Positions 43,307 to 52,599 of a stretch of 64,000 nucleotides of DNA are shown in pieces (position 1 is the first letter of the stretch; every line of letters starts with the position of its first letter). The DNA comes from Dethiosulfatibacter aminovorans DSM 17477 (GTDB taxonomy: Bacteria > Bacillota > Clostridia > Tissierellales > Dethiosulfatibacteraceae): assembly GCF_900142005.1 (NCBI RefSeq), contig NZ_FQZL01000008.1, positions 62,001 to 126,000 on the forward strand. The letters run 5' to 3'. The notes under the pieces are model-generated. The model searched no databases. It saw only the letters and a list, made by a program, of their open reading frames with translations, and was not told the DNA's origin. Made by a program: the position numbers and the translations under genes.

Positions 43307-44110
43307 ATGAAGAAAAAAATCAATTACAGACTCATAAGCCAGATTTTCTTTTTTGCACTTGTAGCACTTATAACCATGAACCATTATCTTGCAGAATCAG
43401 GAGATGGACTGCCTTTCATTGGTTCCATGTCACTGCATGCAATCTGTCCTTACGGAGGAGTTGCAACCTTTGTAGCTCTTTTGAAGTACGGGGTTTTCGT
43501 GCAGAAAATCCATCCTTCATCATTGGTAATGCTTGGAATAATTTTGTTTGCCGGAGTGCTTTTCGGACCTGTCGTATGCAGCTATGCATGTCCTTTGGGA
43601 AGCATACAGGAATGGATTGGCAAGATAGGCAAAAGGGTTTTCAAGAAGCACAACAAGATAATTCCTTACAGTATAGACAGCAAGCTTAGGTACGTAAGAT
43701 ATTTCGTGTTGATTTTTACAGTATATGTTACGACAAATTCGCTGAAGCTAATGTTCCTCAACATAGACCCCTATTATGCATTGTTCAATTTCTGGTCGGA
43801 AGAAGCAGTGGTTGGAGGAATAGTGGCACTGATTGCAACCCTTGTGTTGTCACTGCTTGTTGAAAGACCGTGGTGCAAGTATTTCTGTCCCTTTGGAGCA
43901 CTCATGGGGCTTACAAACTTCATCAGGATATTCAAGATAAGAAGAAAAAGCGAAACCTGCATAGATTGTAAGGCTTGCGACCGTGCGTGCCCAATGAATA
44001 TCAAAGTGTCTGATAAGGAAGTTGTAAGGAATCACCAGTGCATTAGCTGTGGAGAATGTACATCCGATGCAGTCTGTCCTGTGGAAGACACTGTTGAGAT
44101 GAAGATGTAG
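43307..44110 (+). CDS. NapH-like polytopic 4Fe-4S membrane protein
   Basis: A 267-residue membrane protein with about five helices, CPYG and CSYACPLGSIQEW motifs, a mirrored CKYFCPFGALMG, and a C-terminal ferredoxin part (CIDCKACDRACPMN, CISCGECTSDAVCPVED). NapH/NosR-type proteins pass electrons between the quinone or ferredoxin pool and membrane oxidoreductases. A GGAGG ribosome site precedes the start; the partner gene follows after 11 bp. The terminal reductase is not encoded here. Ends in TAG. Confidence 0.87.
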   Translation: MKKKINYRLISQIFFFALVALITMNHYLAESGDGLPFIGSMSLHAICPYGGVATFVALLKYGVFVQKIHPSSLVMLGIILFAGVLFGPVVCSYACPLGSIQEWIGKIGKRVFKKHNKIIPYSIDSKLRYVRYFVLIFTVYVTTNSLKLMFLNIDPYYALFNFWSEEAVVGGIVALIATLVLSLLVERPWCKYFCPFGALMGLTNFIRIFKIRRKSETCIDCKACDRACPMNIKVSDKEVVRNHQCISCGECTSDAVCPVEDTVEMKM

Positions 44111-44121
44111 GGGGTGTGGGA

Positions 44122-44856
44122 ATGAAGATTAACAGTAAAACGTTGTTGATAAGCTTTGTATTGATACTTGTTGTAGGAATAGCTGGAGCAAAACTGACCG
44201 GAGTATGGATAACGGAATCCACAAAGGAACCTGTGAAGTTCAGTGAAGGCGAATTTGAGGGACAATACGATCCAGAAGATATAAGAGGTTCCTATACATT
44301 CTGCGACATTGAGGATGCCTTTGGGATAAAGGCTGAACTCATTGCAGAGGCATTCAATATTAAGACCGACGATCCATGCAGTGTGAAGGCCAAGGATCTT
44401 GAAACAGTTTTCGGATACCTGGATGAAGATACAGAGATTGGAACGGGAGCCATAAAGATGTTTGTTGCATTCTATACGGGACTTCCTTATGGAGATATAG
44501 AATATCTTCCCAGCACTGCAGTGGATGTGCTAAAAAGGGAAGGGAAATGGACAACAGAGATGGAATCTCTGCTTGAAGGTCATGTAATTGATGTGGATTC
44601 CGGCGAGTCTGTTGTGATTGAAGGGACAGAAGAACACTCCGAAGAGACTTCCGATTCCAACGATGAAGTGGTTATGGAGGTGAAGGGTAATACTACCTTT
44701 GCAGATGTCATTTCATGGGGGATTGAGAAGGAAAGGATAGAGGAGATTGTCGGCTTTGAGATAGAGAATGTCAACCTGTCCATAAGAGATGCCTGTGAGG
44801 AGAATAATGTACTTTTCAGCGAAGTGAAGTCAATAATAAATGAACTGCTTGAATAG
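44122..44856 (+). CDS. Membrane-anchored acidic protein linked to NapH-like protein
   Basis: A 244-residue protein with one N-terminal transmembrane helix (about residues 6-24) and a mostly acidic extracytoplasmic part. Two similar segments, GSYTFCDIEDAFGIKAELIAEAF and NTTFADVISWGIEKERIEEIVGF, suggest an internal duplication of a small helical module, also seen in NapH-like partner proteins. No enzyme motif recognised. ATG 44122 follows GTAGGGGG. Ends in TAG. Confidence 0.7.
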   Translation: MKINSKTLLISFVLILVVGIAGAKLTGVWITESTKEPVKFSEGEFEGQYDPEDIRGSYTFCDIEDAFGIKAELIAEAFNIKTDDPCSVKAKDLETVFGYLDEDTEIGTGAIKMFVAFYTGLPYGDIEYLPSTAVDVLKREGKWTTEMESLLEGHVIDVDSGESVVIEGTEEHSEETSDSNDEVVMEVKGNTTFADVISWGIEKERIEEIVGFEIENVNLSIRDACEENNVLFSEVKSIINELLE

Positions 44857-44857
44857 A

Positions 44858-44892
44858 AAAAAACTGGATTCCAATTGGAGTCCAGTTTTTTT
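44858..44892. terminator. Bidirectional terminator between convergent genes
   Basis: AAAAACTGGA pairs with TCCAGTTTTT around the loop TTCCAATTGGAG, A-run on one side and T-run on the other. It serves the 44122 gene and trpZ. Confidence 0.85.
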
Positions 44893-44904
44893 CTATATTT
44901 TTTT

Positions 44905-45708
44905 CTAGCTGTCCCTGGAGAGAAGCATCCTGTCGTTGTCAAGCTCCTTGTGGCTTTTTACAGAGTACATTTCCACAAGCTTTGATACGGTCATGTTAGA
45001 CCTTTCCTCTCCTGAAATATCAAGCATTATCTTTCCGGCGTTCATCATTATGGTCCTGTTGCCCATTTTCAGAGCTTGATTGATATTGTGGGTAATCATG
45101 AGGGTTGTCAATCCGTTCTTTTCCACAATTTTTCTTGTTATTTCCAGCACTTTCTTTGCAGCTGCAGGATCCAGAGCAGCTGTATGCTCATCCAGAAGAA
45201 GAAGTTTTGGCGAAGCTATTGAAGACATTAGAAGGGTTACAGCCTGACGCTGTCCTCCTGACAATAATCCTATCTTTGTCTTCATCCTGTTTTCAAGTCC
45301 CATTCCAAATTCCTCAAGAGCTGTCTTGAAATAGTCCCTGTCAGACTTTCTTATTGCAAGATTGAGACTTCTTCTTTTGCTGCCCGAATATGCCAGTGCC
45401 AGATTTTCCTCAATGGTAAGATCCGGAGCGGTACCCTTCATGGGATCTTGAAAGAGTCTTCCTATTGTCTTTGCACGGTTGTGCTCCCTCATGTATGTTA
45501 TGTTCTTTCCATCCAGCTCGATTTTGCCGTTGTCAAGCCAGAAGGATCCGCTTATTGCATTCATCAAAGTGGATTTACCTGCTCCATTTGAACCGATTAC
45601 CGTAACAAAATCTCCCTTTTCAAGATAGAGATTCAAGTTGTCCAGTGCGGTATGTTCATTGGCAGTGTTTTTAGAGAATGTTTTTGTTATATTTGTCATC
45701 TTAAGCAT
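44905..45708 (-). CDS. trpZ: Tryptophan-type ABC importer ATPase
   Basis: A 267-residue ATPase: Walker A GSNGAGKST, signature LSGGQRQAV and Walker B LLLLDEHTAALD, with His switch ITHNINQA. It completes the importer encoded with the binding protein and permease upstream. Start at 45708 overlaps the permease end by 8 bp and follows GGGAGG. The trpXYZ assignment rests on the Trp-specifier T-box before the first gene. Ends in TAG. Confidence 0.85.
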   Translation of the reverse strand: MLKMTNITKTFSKNTANEHTALDNLNLYLEKGDFVTVIGSNGAGKSTLMNAISGSFWLDNGKIELDGKNITYMREHNRAKTIGRLFQDPMKGTAPDLTIEENLALAYSGSKRRSLNLAIRKSDRDYFKTALEEFGMGLENRMKTKIGLLSGGQRQAVTLLMSSIASPKLLLLDEHTAALDPAAAKKVLEITRKIVEKNGLTTLMITHNINQALKMGNRTIMMNAGKIMLDISGEERSNMTVSKLVEMYSVKSHKELDNDRMLLSRDS

Positions 45709-46606
45709 TCTTTCTGTCCTCCCTTCTCGTCCTGTAGAATTCCATATGTTCCTTGATGGCAGGGATGGAAAGTGCGATTCCGACAATTACAGCCGAAACA
45801 AGTTTCAGACCGTATGCCGGGAATACATTGGAGCTAAGGGCCAGAGCTATTATTAGCCTGTAGATGGTGGAGCCGATGATGGCAGAAAGAAGACCCAATG
45901 TTACGGATCTGTGTCCCATGAAAACTTCCCCGATTATTACGGATGCCAGACCTATGACCAGTATTCCCACTCCGGAACTGATATCCGCATATCCCTGGAA
46001 CTGTGAAATAACAGCTCCCGAGAGGGCTATGCATCCGTTTGATATTGCCAGTGCTATGGTCTTTACTACATCGACGTTGATTGACGATGATCGTACCATG
46101 TCCTCGTTGTTTCCCGTTGCGCGTATGCTCAGACCTATATATGTCTTGAAGAACAATGACAGAAGTCCCCAGATGGCAAGGCTCATGAATATGGCAATGG
46201 CCGACTTTATTAAATTGTAGTCAATTCCCTGCAGGCTGCTTCGGATTATTGTAAACATGGTGTCCTTGCCTATGAGGGATACGTTTGAGCTGGCACCCAT
46301 TATGAACAGGTTGACGGAATACAATCCACTCATTGTGATTATACTGGCAAGTATGGGATGTATCTTCATCTTTGTCTGGAGGAATCCTGTGATGCTTCCG
46401 GCAATGCATCCTGCAACTACTGCTGCAAGCAAGGCCAGGAATGGATGACCTGCAGTTGTCATTACTGCAGAAACAGCCAGTCCAAGGGTGAAGCTTCCGT
46501 CTGCCGTCAGGTCGGGTATGTCAAGAAGCTTGAAGGAAATATATATTCCAAGAGCCATCAATCCATATATCAGTCCCAGATGAAGGGAGCCGATCGCTAA
46601 AGTCAT
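45701..46606 (-). CDS. trpY: Tryptophan-type ABC importer permease
   Basis: A 301-residue permease of the LivH/BPD-2 type with eight or more helices (ALGIYISFKLLDIPDLTADGSF, VVAGCIAGSITGFLQTKMKI, SVGILVIGLASVIIGEV-like segment). It forms the channel for the TrpX-type binding protein. Located 15 bp after trpX. Confidence 0.87.
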   Translation of the reverse strand: MTLAIGSLHLGLIYGLMALGIYISFKLLDIPDLTADGSFTLGLAVSAVMTTAGHPFLALLAAVVAGCIAGSITGFLQTKMKIHPILASIITMSGLYSVNLFIMGASSNVSLIGKDTMFTIIRSSLQGIDYNLIKSAIAIFMSLAIWGLLSLFFKTYIGLSIRATGNNEDMVRSSSINVDVVKTIALAISNGCIALSGAVISQFQGYADISSGVGILVIGLASVIIGEVFMGHRSVTLGLLSAIIGSTIYRLIIALALSSNVFPAYGLKLVSAVIVGIALSIPAIKEHMEFYRTRREDRKNA

Positions 46607-46621
46607 TTCTTCTTCCTCCTG

Positions 46622-47602
46622 TTATTCCTCTATAAGAACGGCTGCATCCAGGATGTCCTGAGAAAGTTCCACTCCAATCACTTCAGCCGTTTTTGTATTG
46701 ATTACTGTAGTGAAGTCTGATACCACTATCGCAGGTATTTCGCTGATAGGTGTTCCCTTGAGCACCTTGTCGGCCATGTCTGCGGATATTGCGCCTATCT
46801 GTACATCGTCTATGCTTATTGTAGCAAATGCTCCCGATGCAACCATTACTGCAGAACTTCCGTATACAGGGATTCCAGCTTCCTTGGCGGCTTCTGCAAC
46901 CTGAGGCATTGCACTTTGGATTACGCTGTCGTTTGGTATGAAGATTGCGTCAACCTGGTCGACAAGAGACTGTGCAGCCTGCTGTACCTCTGAAGAGTTG
47001 GCTACTGTCTTTTCAACATAGCTTAGACCTCTTGAATCAAGGTATTCCTTGGCATTTTTTATTGTATTTACAGAGTTGACCTCACCAGTGTTGTAGAGCA
47101 TGCCGTATGTTGTCTTTCCAGGTGTAAGCCTGTCTGAAAGTTCGAAAATCTCACTTATTGGAATTGCATTGGATGTTCCTGTTGCGTTCTTGTCAGGTTT
47201 TTCCATATCTGTTATTACCCCTGCAGCCAACGGATTAGAAAGAGAGATGAATATAACTGGAATATCTGTTTCCATGTTTACAATTGCCTGGGCTGCAGGT
47301 GTTGCTATAGCTGCAATGAGGTCAACGTCTCTGTTCACCATTTCCTGGCATATGGAGTTCAGGTTCGTCATGTCTCCCTGGGCATTTTTGTAGTCGAACT
47401 CTATCATGTCCTCTGTATATCCAAGTTCCTCGAGTCTTGCCATAAAGCCGTTTCTCATGTCTTCAAAAGCCCCGTTGTCAACAATCTGGATGATTCCCAC
47501 CTGGATTTTTTCGCTTGTTGCTTCCTCTGTTTCCTTGGCGCCGCATCCGGCCATTCCCATCATCAAGGCGATAATGAGCAGAATTGATACTAATTTTTTC
47601 AT
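46622..47602 (-). CDS. trpX: Tryptophan-type substrate-binding lipoprotein
   Basis: A 326-residue ABC_sub_bind lipoprotein: signal peptide with lipobox MGMAGC, then a periplasmic-binding fold (VGIIQIVDNGAFEDMRNGF, VDLIAAIATPAAQAI, DAIFIPNDSVIQSAMPQV). TrpX proteins bind tryptophan for import and are commonly controlled by Trp T-boxes, as here. The start at 47602 is fixed by the signal peptide; the longer frame reads through the T-box terminator. Confidence 0.88.
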   Translation of the reverse strand: MKKLVSILLIIALMMGMAGCGAKETEEATSEKIQVGIIQIVDNGAFEDMRNGFMARLEELGYTEDMIEFDYKNAQGDMTNLNSICQEMVNRDVDLIAAIATPAAQAIVNMETDIPVIFISLSNPLAAGVITDMEKPDKNATGTSNAIPISEIFELSDRLTPGKTTYGMLYNTGEVNSVNTIKNAKEYLDSRGLSYVEKTVANSSEVQQAAQSLVDQVDAIFIPNDSVIQSAMPQVAEAAKEAGIPVYGSSAVMVASGAFATISIDDVQIGAISADMADKVLKGTPISEIPAIVVSDFTTVINTKTAEVIGVELSQDILDAAVLIEE

Positions 47603-47660
47603 TCTTCTTACCTTCCTTTTCAATTTAGTTTTTGTTTTGATGGTTAGGAGGGTCTTTCGA

Positions 47661-47938
47661 TGCATAAAAAAACACCTGTCCTGTATAAAGGACAGATGTA
47701 TTATCTGCGGTACCACCTTAATTGACCAGTCCGGCATATGCCGAAACAGTCCCCTCAATAGAATGCCATCACATTCTTCACCCTTTAACGCTGGCGTTGC
47801 GTCGCAGAATACTCGGATAATCCTTTCACTGCGCCCTCAGTGGTCCATTTGTCCAATTCGCTTTCTGTCGGGCTTACATCATCCCCGGCTTGCTGTAAGT
47901 GCGCTTTTGGTTTTACTTCCACATCATCGGTTGTTTGA
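47661..47938 (-). promoter_or_regulatory. T-box riboswitch with Trp (UGG) specifier
   Basis: On the minus strand the leader has a stem I apical region (GCCGGGGATGATGTAAGCCCG), the likely specifier UGG (complement of 47845-47847, context AAAUGGACC), the T-box sequence AAGGTGGTACCGC (47707-47719) and a terminator ACATCTGTCCT/AGGACAGGTGT followed by seven Ts (about 47664-47699). Uncharged tRNA-Trp would stabilise the antiterminator and switch on trpXYZ. Confidence 0.92.
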
Positions 47939-47968
47939 AGTATACCACTGCGGTAGAACGTCTGTCAA
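47939..47968 (-). promoter_or_regulatory. Promoter of the T-box/trpXYZ operon
   Basis: On the minus strand TTGACA (47963-47968) and TATACT (47939-47944), 18-bp spacer, immediately upstream of the T-box leader. Confidence 0.8.
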
Positions 47969-48122
47969 TGGAAAATTGTGTAAAATTAATTCCTGATAAT
48001 TGTTGGTTATACAAATTTTGCGAAAAAAATGCCAAACTGAATAATTTGTGTTATAATGAATAGATATTAAGGTATATTTAGTTCTTGTAGCGTAAGAAAG
48101 TTGAAGTATTGGGGGGACGGTT

Positions 48123-49763
48123 ATGGTTAACAAAATCAGGACAATGCTTTCTGAATCAAAGGACCTTGCTTTGGAGAATCCAAGGAAATCTTATGATCTG
48201 GCTGTCAAGGCTTATGAACTGGCTGAGAGATATGGCCTTGAAATCGAAAAGGGGATGGCTTGCTTTAAGATGGCCTATGCCTGCAGAGTGATGTCAGACT
48301 ATTCAAACGGCCTTGACTATGCATTGAAAGCTCTTGATATTTTCAAGGAAAACAATCATATTGACGGTATAATAAAAGTAAGGAATATCATAGGTATAAT
48401 CTATTTTTACTTTGGGGATTATTCAACTGCACTTGAAAATTTCTCGCAGGCTCTTGAAGATCTGGAATATCATGAAAATATGAATCTCAAGGCTTCAATA
48501 CTCAACAATATTGGAGAAATATACCGGGAAGCAGGTCAATATGATAGAGCCATTGAATATTTCGAGGATGCACTTGATATATCCATAGAGTTTGACTTAA
48601 GGAACAATATTTCTTCAATTTATCTGAACCTGGGAGAAGTCTTTGGTCTTGATAATCGAAATGAAGAATCCATGGAGTGCATAAAGAAATCCTATGCAAT
48701 AGCAAAGACAAGCAGGAGTGTCATAATACAGGGTGAAGCCGAGACTAAGCTTGGCAAGGCAATGTGTAACAGAGGGGATTATCAGAAAGCCCAGGACTAC
48801 TATTTTTCTGCTCTGACTAAATACAACAAGGTCAACAACAAGTTCTATCTGGTAGAATTGCTCATAAACATGGCGGAGCTTGATGAAACCATGGGAACAA
48901 GTCCCGTCAACAACCTTAGGGAAGCTTTGAACAATGCCCTGGAGATGGGTTTGGAATCCAAGGTCAGCAGTGTGTATAAGCTTCTGGCCGAGTATTATGA
49001 AAGGAACCATGAATACAAGCATGCCCTTGAATATTTTAAATCCTACCATTTGAAGGAAAAGGAGCTTGAAGCTACAAACCTTGCAAAGAAACTTGAAATC
49101 ATTTCAATCGAATTCGACTATTTCAGGGAAAAAAGTGAGAATGACAAGTTCAAGGCCCTGAGTGAAAAGCTGAAGAGAGAGGTTGACGAATCGGCTGTAG
49201 AGTTGGAAAGGATTAAGGCGCAGAACGCCAACCTTGTAAAAGAGACCCTTATAGATGAGTTGACCAAGCTTTACAACAGGAGAGGAATACGCAGCATGTT
49301 TTCGAAGGTTCTTGGGGAAATATGTGATGAAACATGTGCCATCTTTATAATCGACATTGATTTTTTCAAGAAATACAATGATTCCTGGGGGCATATACAG
49401 GGAGATGTGTGTCTAAAAAAGATTTCAAATTGCTTGAAGAATCTGCCTTATGAGAATTATTTCGCGGGAAGATTTGGAGGCGAGGAGTTTTTGCTCTATA
49501 TTAAGGTTGAAAGTTTCGAGGAAGCTGTTGAAAAGGGAGAATATGTCAGGCAGGCGGTTGAAGCATTAAAGCTTTCATATTCCAAGGAAGAAGACAGCAG
49601 CCACGTTACTGTGAGCCTTGGAGGCAAGACTGGCATTGTTGACATGAACAATGTAAACAGAATTATTGATGAAGCGGACAGGGAGCTTTACCTTGCCAAG
49701 GAGCAGGGAAGGAACAGGTTGTCCATAAGCATGATAGAGAAAAATAATATAAGGTATATATAA
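48123..49763 (+). CDS. TPR-repeat diguanylate cyclase
   Basis: A 546-residue soluble protein. Residues 1-330 are tetratricopeptide repeats (for example YSTALENFSQALEDLEYHEN, YDRAIEYFEDALDIS, YQKAQDYYFSALTKYN), then a coiled coil (330-375) and a GGDEF domain with LIDELTKLYNRRG and active-site FGGEEFLLY, so cyclic-di-GMP synthesis is expected. The TPR part should receive a protein or peptide signal. Single gene with a terminator. Confidence 0.92.
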   Translation: MVNKIRTMLSESKDLALENPRKSYDLAVKAYELAERYGLEIEKGMACFKMAYACRVMSDYSNGLDYALKALDIFKENNHIDGIIKVRNIIGIIYFYFGDYSTALENFSQALEDLEYHENMNLKASILNNIGEIYREAGQYDRAIEYFEDALDISIEFDLRNNISSIYLNLGEVFGLDNRNEESMECIKKSYAIAKTSRSVIIQGEAETKLGKAMCNRGDYQKAQDYYFSALTKYNKVNNKFYLVELLINMAELDETMGTSPVNNLREALNNALEMGLESKVSSVYKLLAEYYERNHEYKHALEYFKSYHLKEKELEATNLAKKLEIISIEFDYFREKSENDKFKALSEKLKREVDESAVELERIKAQNANLVKETLIDELTKLYNRRGIRSMFSKVLGEICDETCAIFIIDIDFFKKYNDSWGHIQGDVCLKKISNCLKNLPYENYFAGRFGGEEFLLYIKVESFEEAVEKGEYVRQAVEALKLSYSKEEDSSHVTVSLGGKTGIVDMNNVNRIIDEADRELYLAKEQGRNRLSISMIEKNNIRYI

Positions 49764-49771
49764 ATGATGAA

Positions 49772-49805
49772 AATCCTGAATCCATTACGGACTCAGGATT
49801 TTTTT
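49772..49805. terminator. Bidirectional terminator between convergent genes
   Basis: AAATCCTGA (49772-49780) pairs with TCAGGATTT (49794-49802), flanked by A and T runs. Confidence 0.85.
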
Positions 49806-50688
49806 AGAATATATTTGCAGCATCATCCTCGTGCATGAAAACAGGTGACAGCTTATCGCAGCTTAGTTGTCTGGTTAGAAGATCGCATTTGCACAAAAGG
49901 AGATAGTAGACGTTGTGGCAGCAGCCAGGCAGTGATTCAAAATTTCCCTGACCCTTTGAAAGTACCAGGTCGGATTCATCGAAAATTCTTCTGAATTCAT
50001 CGGAAACCTCAAGAAGGTCCGTTCCAGGAAGGTCCGAGCCGCTGCTGAGTATTTTCGCGTATTTATCCATTCCCACCATCAATGCATCTTCCGAGGTGGA
50101 ATCGTTGAGGATGGGTTCGCCCCTTACTGCAAAATGTATTTCAAGGTCAGGGTATTCATCCCTGATTTTCTTTATGAAAATCTTGTCGAATACTATTTCT
50201 CCTGTATTGTCTCCTATATAGAGAAGTTTTTTGCTCCTTTCAAGTGACTTCTTGAAGTCCAAAAGTGTCTGTTCCTTGAACTGAACATGGAATGCTTCAT
50301 CGATTACTTTTTTCACAAACTCATAATCTACATCATCAAAGACTCCGAAATCTATGATATTGCCGGCAAGGGCTATTTTAAGACCGTTGAGTATCCTGTC
50401 TTCCGAAGTATCGACTATCTTTTCTATTTCATCTTCCAACTTCATTAGTTTCTTGGTGAAAAACTGTTTTTCTTCATAATAAATGTCTTCGATGCCTGTT
50501 TCTTCACGAAGAAGCCTCATCACTTTCGCTACAAGATATGGAGCGGTTCGTTCGAATTCTATATCCACTATTTCCTTAAGTACATTTTTCATGAATGCGT
50601 GCTTTTTATTTTTGTCTGTAATGTATTTGTCAGCCAGCGAATTTGCCTTGGCTACAACGCATGATATGCAGTCTGTATGTGATTTCAT
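49804..50688 (-). CDS. DUF89 (ARMT1/damage-control phosphatase-like) protein
   Basis: A 294-residue DUF89 protein. The metal-binding motif LLYIGDNTGEIVFDK and the N-terminal CISCVV pair are family-typical, as is DLVLSKGQGNFESL. DUF89 enzymes are Mn/Ni-dependent phosphatases acting on damaged sugar or cofactor phosphates. It is 94 bp downstream of the sulfur-relay operon, possibly but not clearly co-transcribed. Confidence 0.88.
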   Translation of the reverse strand: MKSHTDCISCVVAKANSLADKYITDKNKKHAFMKNVLKEIVDIEFERTAPYLVAKVMRLLREETGIEDIYYEEKQFFTKKLMKLEDEIEKIVDTSEDRILNGLKIALAGNIIDFGVFDDVDYEFVKKVIDEAFHVQFKEQTLLDFKKSLERSKKLLYIGDNTGEIVFDKIFIKKIRDEYPDLEIHFAVRGEPILNDSTSEDALMVGMDKYAKILSSGSDLPGTDLLEVSDEFRRIFDESDLVLSKGQGNFESLPGCCHNVYYLLLCKCDLLTRQLSCDKLSPVFMHEDDAANIF

Positions 50689-50781
50689 GGTATTCTCCTG
50701 TATTTCCTGTTATCTTTCGCATATGATTACTTAGGATATTATATAGGGTATATGATGAAAATGCAATGATTTCAGAATTTC

Positions 50782-51417
50782 TCACTCGGCGAATTCGATG
50801 TCTATTTTATCTATATCCCACAAGGTTTCAAGTTTCTCCCTTGTTTCTTCCTTGATTACATTGGAGAACTGGTGGGATTCTGGAAGGTCGATTACCAGAT
50901 GTATGACTCCTTCATTGACTTCTACTTTTTTGATAAGATCCGTGGCGACCATGTCAAGGCCCTTCATGGGGTTCATGACCCTTCGCAGTCTGTTTCTGAC
51001 TATTTCTACAGTAGTAGGTTCCAGGTTTTCCACAAGACCGTGTTTTTCCTCGTAATTCTTTATGGCACTTCTAAGTCCTTCAACTGCAAGGACAGAGCAG
51101 TGGACCTTGATTGGGGGAAGTCCTCCCAGTGCTTCCGATGCATCCTTCCATGTTATTTTCTTTGCTTCATCTATTGTCATTCCCTTTGCTATTTCTGTAA
51201 TTATTGATGCTGTTGCAATATTGGATGCACAGCCATATGATTCGAACTTGATGTCCTCTATGACCTTGGTATCATTATTTACCCTCAAATATATGGACAC
51301 CATGTCACCGCAGGCTGGACTTCCTTCCGTGGCTTTTCCGTCGGGGTTTTCAATTCTTCCTACATTCCTTGGATTCTTGAAATGGTCAAGTACTGTTTCA
51401 TTGTATGGAAATGCCAT
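50782..51417 (-). CDS. IscU/NifU scaffold fused to a DUF59 (MIP18-like) domain
   Basis: A 211-residue protein. Residues 1-130 are an IscU-type scaffold with all three cluster cysteines (GSPACGDM, YGCASNIA, KVHCSVLA). Residues 135-211 form a DUF59-like domain (VRNRLRRVMNPMKGLDMVATDLIKKVEV), used elsewhere for iron-sulfur carrier or SUF functions. It assembles [Fe-S] clusters in the cytosol, taking sulfur from the adjacent NifS-like protein, 2 bp upstream. Confidence 0.88.
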   Translation of the reverse strand: MAFPYNETVLDHFKNPRNVGRIENPDGKATEGSPACGDMVSIYLRVNNDTKVIEDIKFESYGCASNIATASIITEIAKGMTIDEAKKITWKDASEALGGLPPIKVHCSVLAVEGLRSAIKNYEEKHGLVENLEPTTVEIVRNRLRRVMNPMKGLDMVATDLIKKVEVNEGVIHLVIDLPESHQFSNVIKEETREKLETLWDIDKIDIEFAE

Positions 51418-51419
51418 TC

Positions 51420-52589
51420 TTACACCTCCTTATTGCTTAGTGGGCTGATCAATCTCAGCTGATTAACGATTTTCTCAATTGCATCGACTGTTTCATCTAT
51501 ATCTTCCCCGGTGTTGTATCTTCCCAAGGTGAATCTGATGGATCCATGTGCTCTTTCGTGGTCTCCTCCTATTGCTGCTATGACATGGCTGGCTTCAAGA
51601 GACCTGCTGAAGCAGGCGGAACCTGTGCTGACAGAGATGCCGTACATATCCATGTGGAGGGTAATGGATTCTCCCTCTACATGATGGAATGTTATGTTTG
51701 CATTCTGGGGAGTGCGTTTTTCAGGATGACCGTTGAGGGTTACATCCGGTATCCTGTCAAATACCAGTTCGATTATTCTGTCACGTAGTGTTTGGAGTCT
51801 TTCATTCTCCTCATCCGTAACAAGCTGGACAGCCTTTGCAAAGCCCATTGCACCGGGTATGTTCTCTATACCCGGCCTCAGGTCGAATTCCTGGAATCCT
51901 CCATCCATGATTTTTCTGATTTCAGTATTTTTCCGAACGTAAAGTCCTCCTATACCCTTTGGACCGTGTATGGTGTTTGAGCTTACAGTGACAAGGTCCA
52001 GGTTGAGTTCATCCACATTTATTGGCATTCTTGTAAAGGTATGAGTTGCGTCCGTATGGAAGAGAACTCCCTTTTCCCTGCAGATTTCACCGATGGATTT
52101 CAGATCCTGAACTGTGCCGATTTCCTGGTTGCCGTGTTGTATGGAAACCAGTATAGTTTCATCTCCGATAAGTTTGCGAAGCTGCTGGAGATCCACGAAC
52201 CCGTACTGGTCCACATCCAGGTAGTCGATTGTGAATCCTTCCCGTTCAAGTTCCTTTGCAGAATGAAGAACGGGATAGTCTTCAATTTTTGATATTATCA
52301 TATGCTTTCCCTTCTTGCCGCCCAGGGCCTTGGCAACTCCCTTGAGGGCAAGGTTTGACGATTCCGTGCTTCCGGATGTGAATATGAATTCTTCACTCGA
52401 TGCGCCGAGCTTTTGGGCAAGTATCAGTCTGGCTTCTGCCAGTGCCTCCTTGGCTTCTATGCCGATTGAATATCCGAACTCCGAGGTTGCAACTGCATAG
52501 TTGTTAAAAAACCAGGGAGTCATTGCTTCCAGTACTTTTTCATCCAGTCTTGTTGCTGCTGAATTGTCCATGTAAATATTTCTTCCCAT
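51420..52589 (-). CDS. NifS/IscS-like protein lacking the PLP Schiff-base lysine
   Basis: A 389-residue cysteine-desulfurase homologue. The catalytic sulfur-carrying Cys is present (STGSACFS, Cys326), as are GSTESSNLAL, QEIGTVQ and Asp180. The PLP-linking motif, normally SxHKxxGPKG, reads SSNTIHGPKG: Thr206 stands where E. coli IscS has Lys206. The stacking His104 position reads IEDYPVL, and Gln183 is His. An Archaeoglobus IscS without the lysine is known. It may use PLP differently, act only as a sulfur carrier, or be inactive. Confidence 0.85.
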   Translation of the reverse strand: MGRNIYMDNSAATRLDEKVLEAMTPWFFNNYAVATSEFGYSIGIEAKEALAEARLILAQKLGASSEEFIFTSGSTESSNLALKGVAKALGGKKGKHMIISKIEDYPVLHSAKELEREGFTIDYLDVDQYGFVDLQQLRKLIGDETILVSIQHGNQEIGTVQDLKSIGEICREKGVLFHTDATHTFTRMPINVDELNLDLVTVSSNTIHGPKGIGGLYVRKNTEIRKIMDGGFQEFDLRPGIENIPGAMGFAKAVQLVTDEENERLQTLRDRIIELVFDRIPDVTLNGHPEKRTPQNANITFHHVEGESITLHMDMYGISVSTGSACFSRSLEASHVIAAIGGDHERAHGSIRFTLGRYNTGEDIDETVDAIEKIVNQLRLISPLSNKEV

Positions 52590-52599
52590 ATTTTCACCT

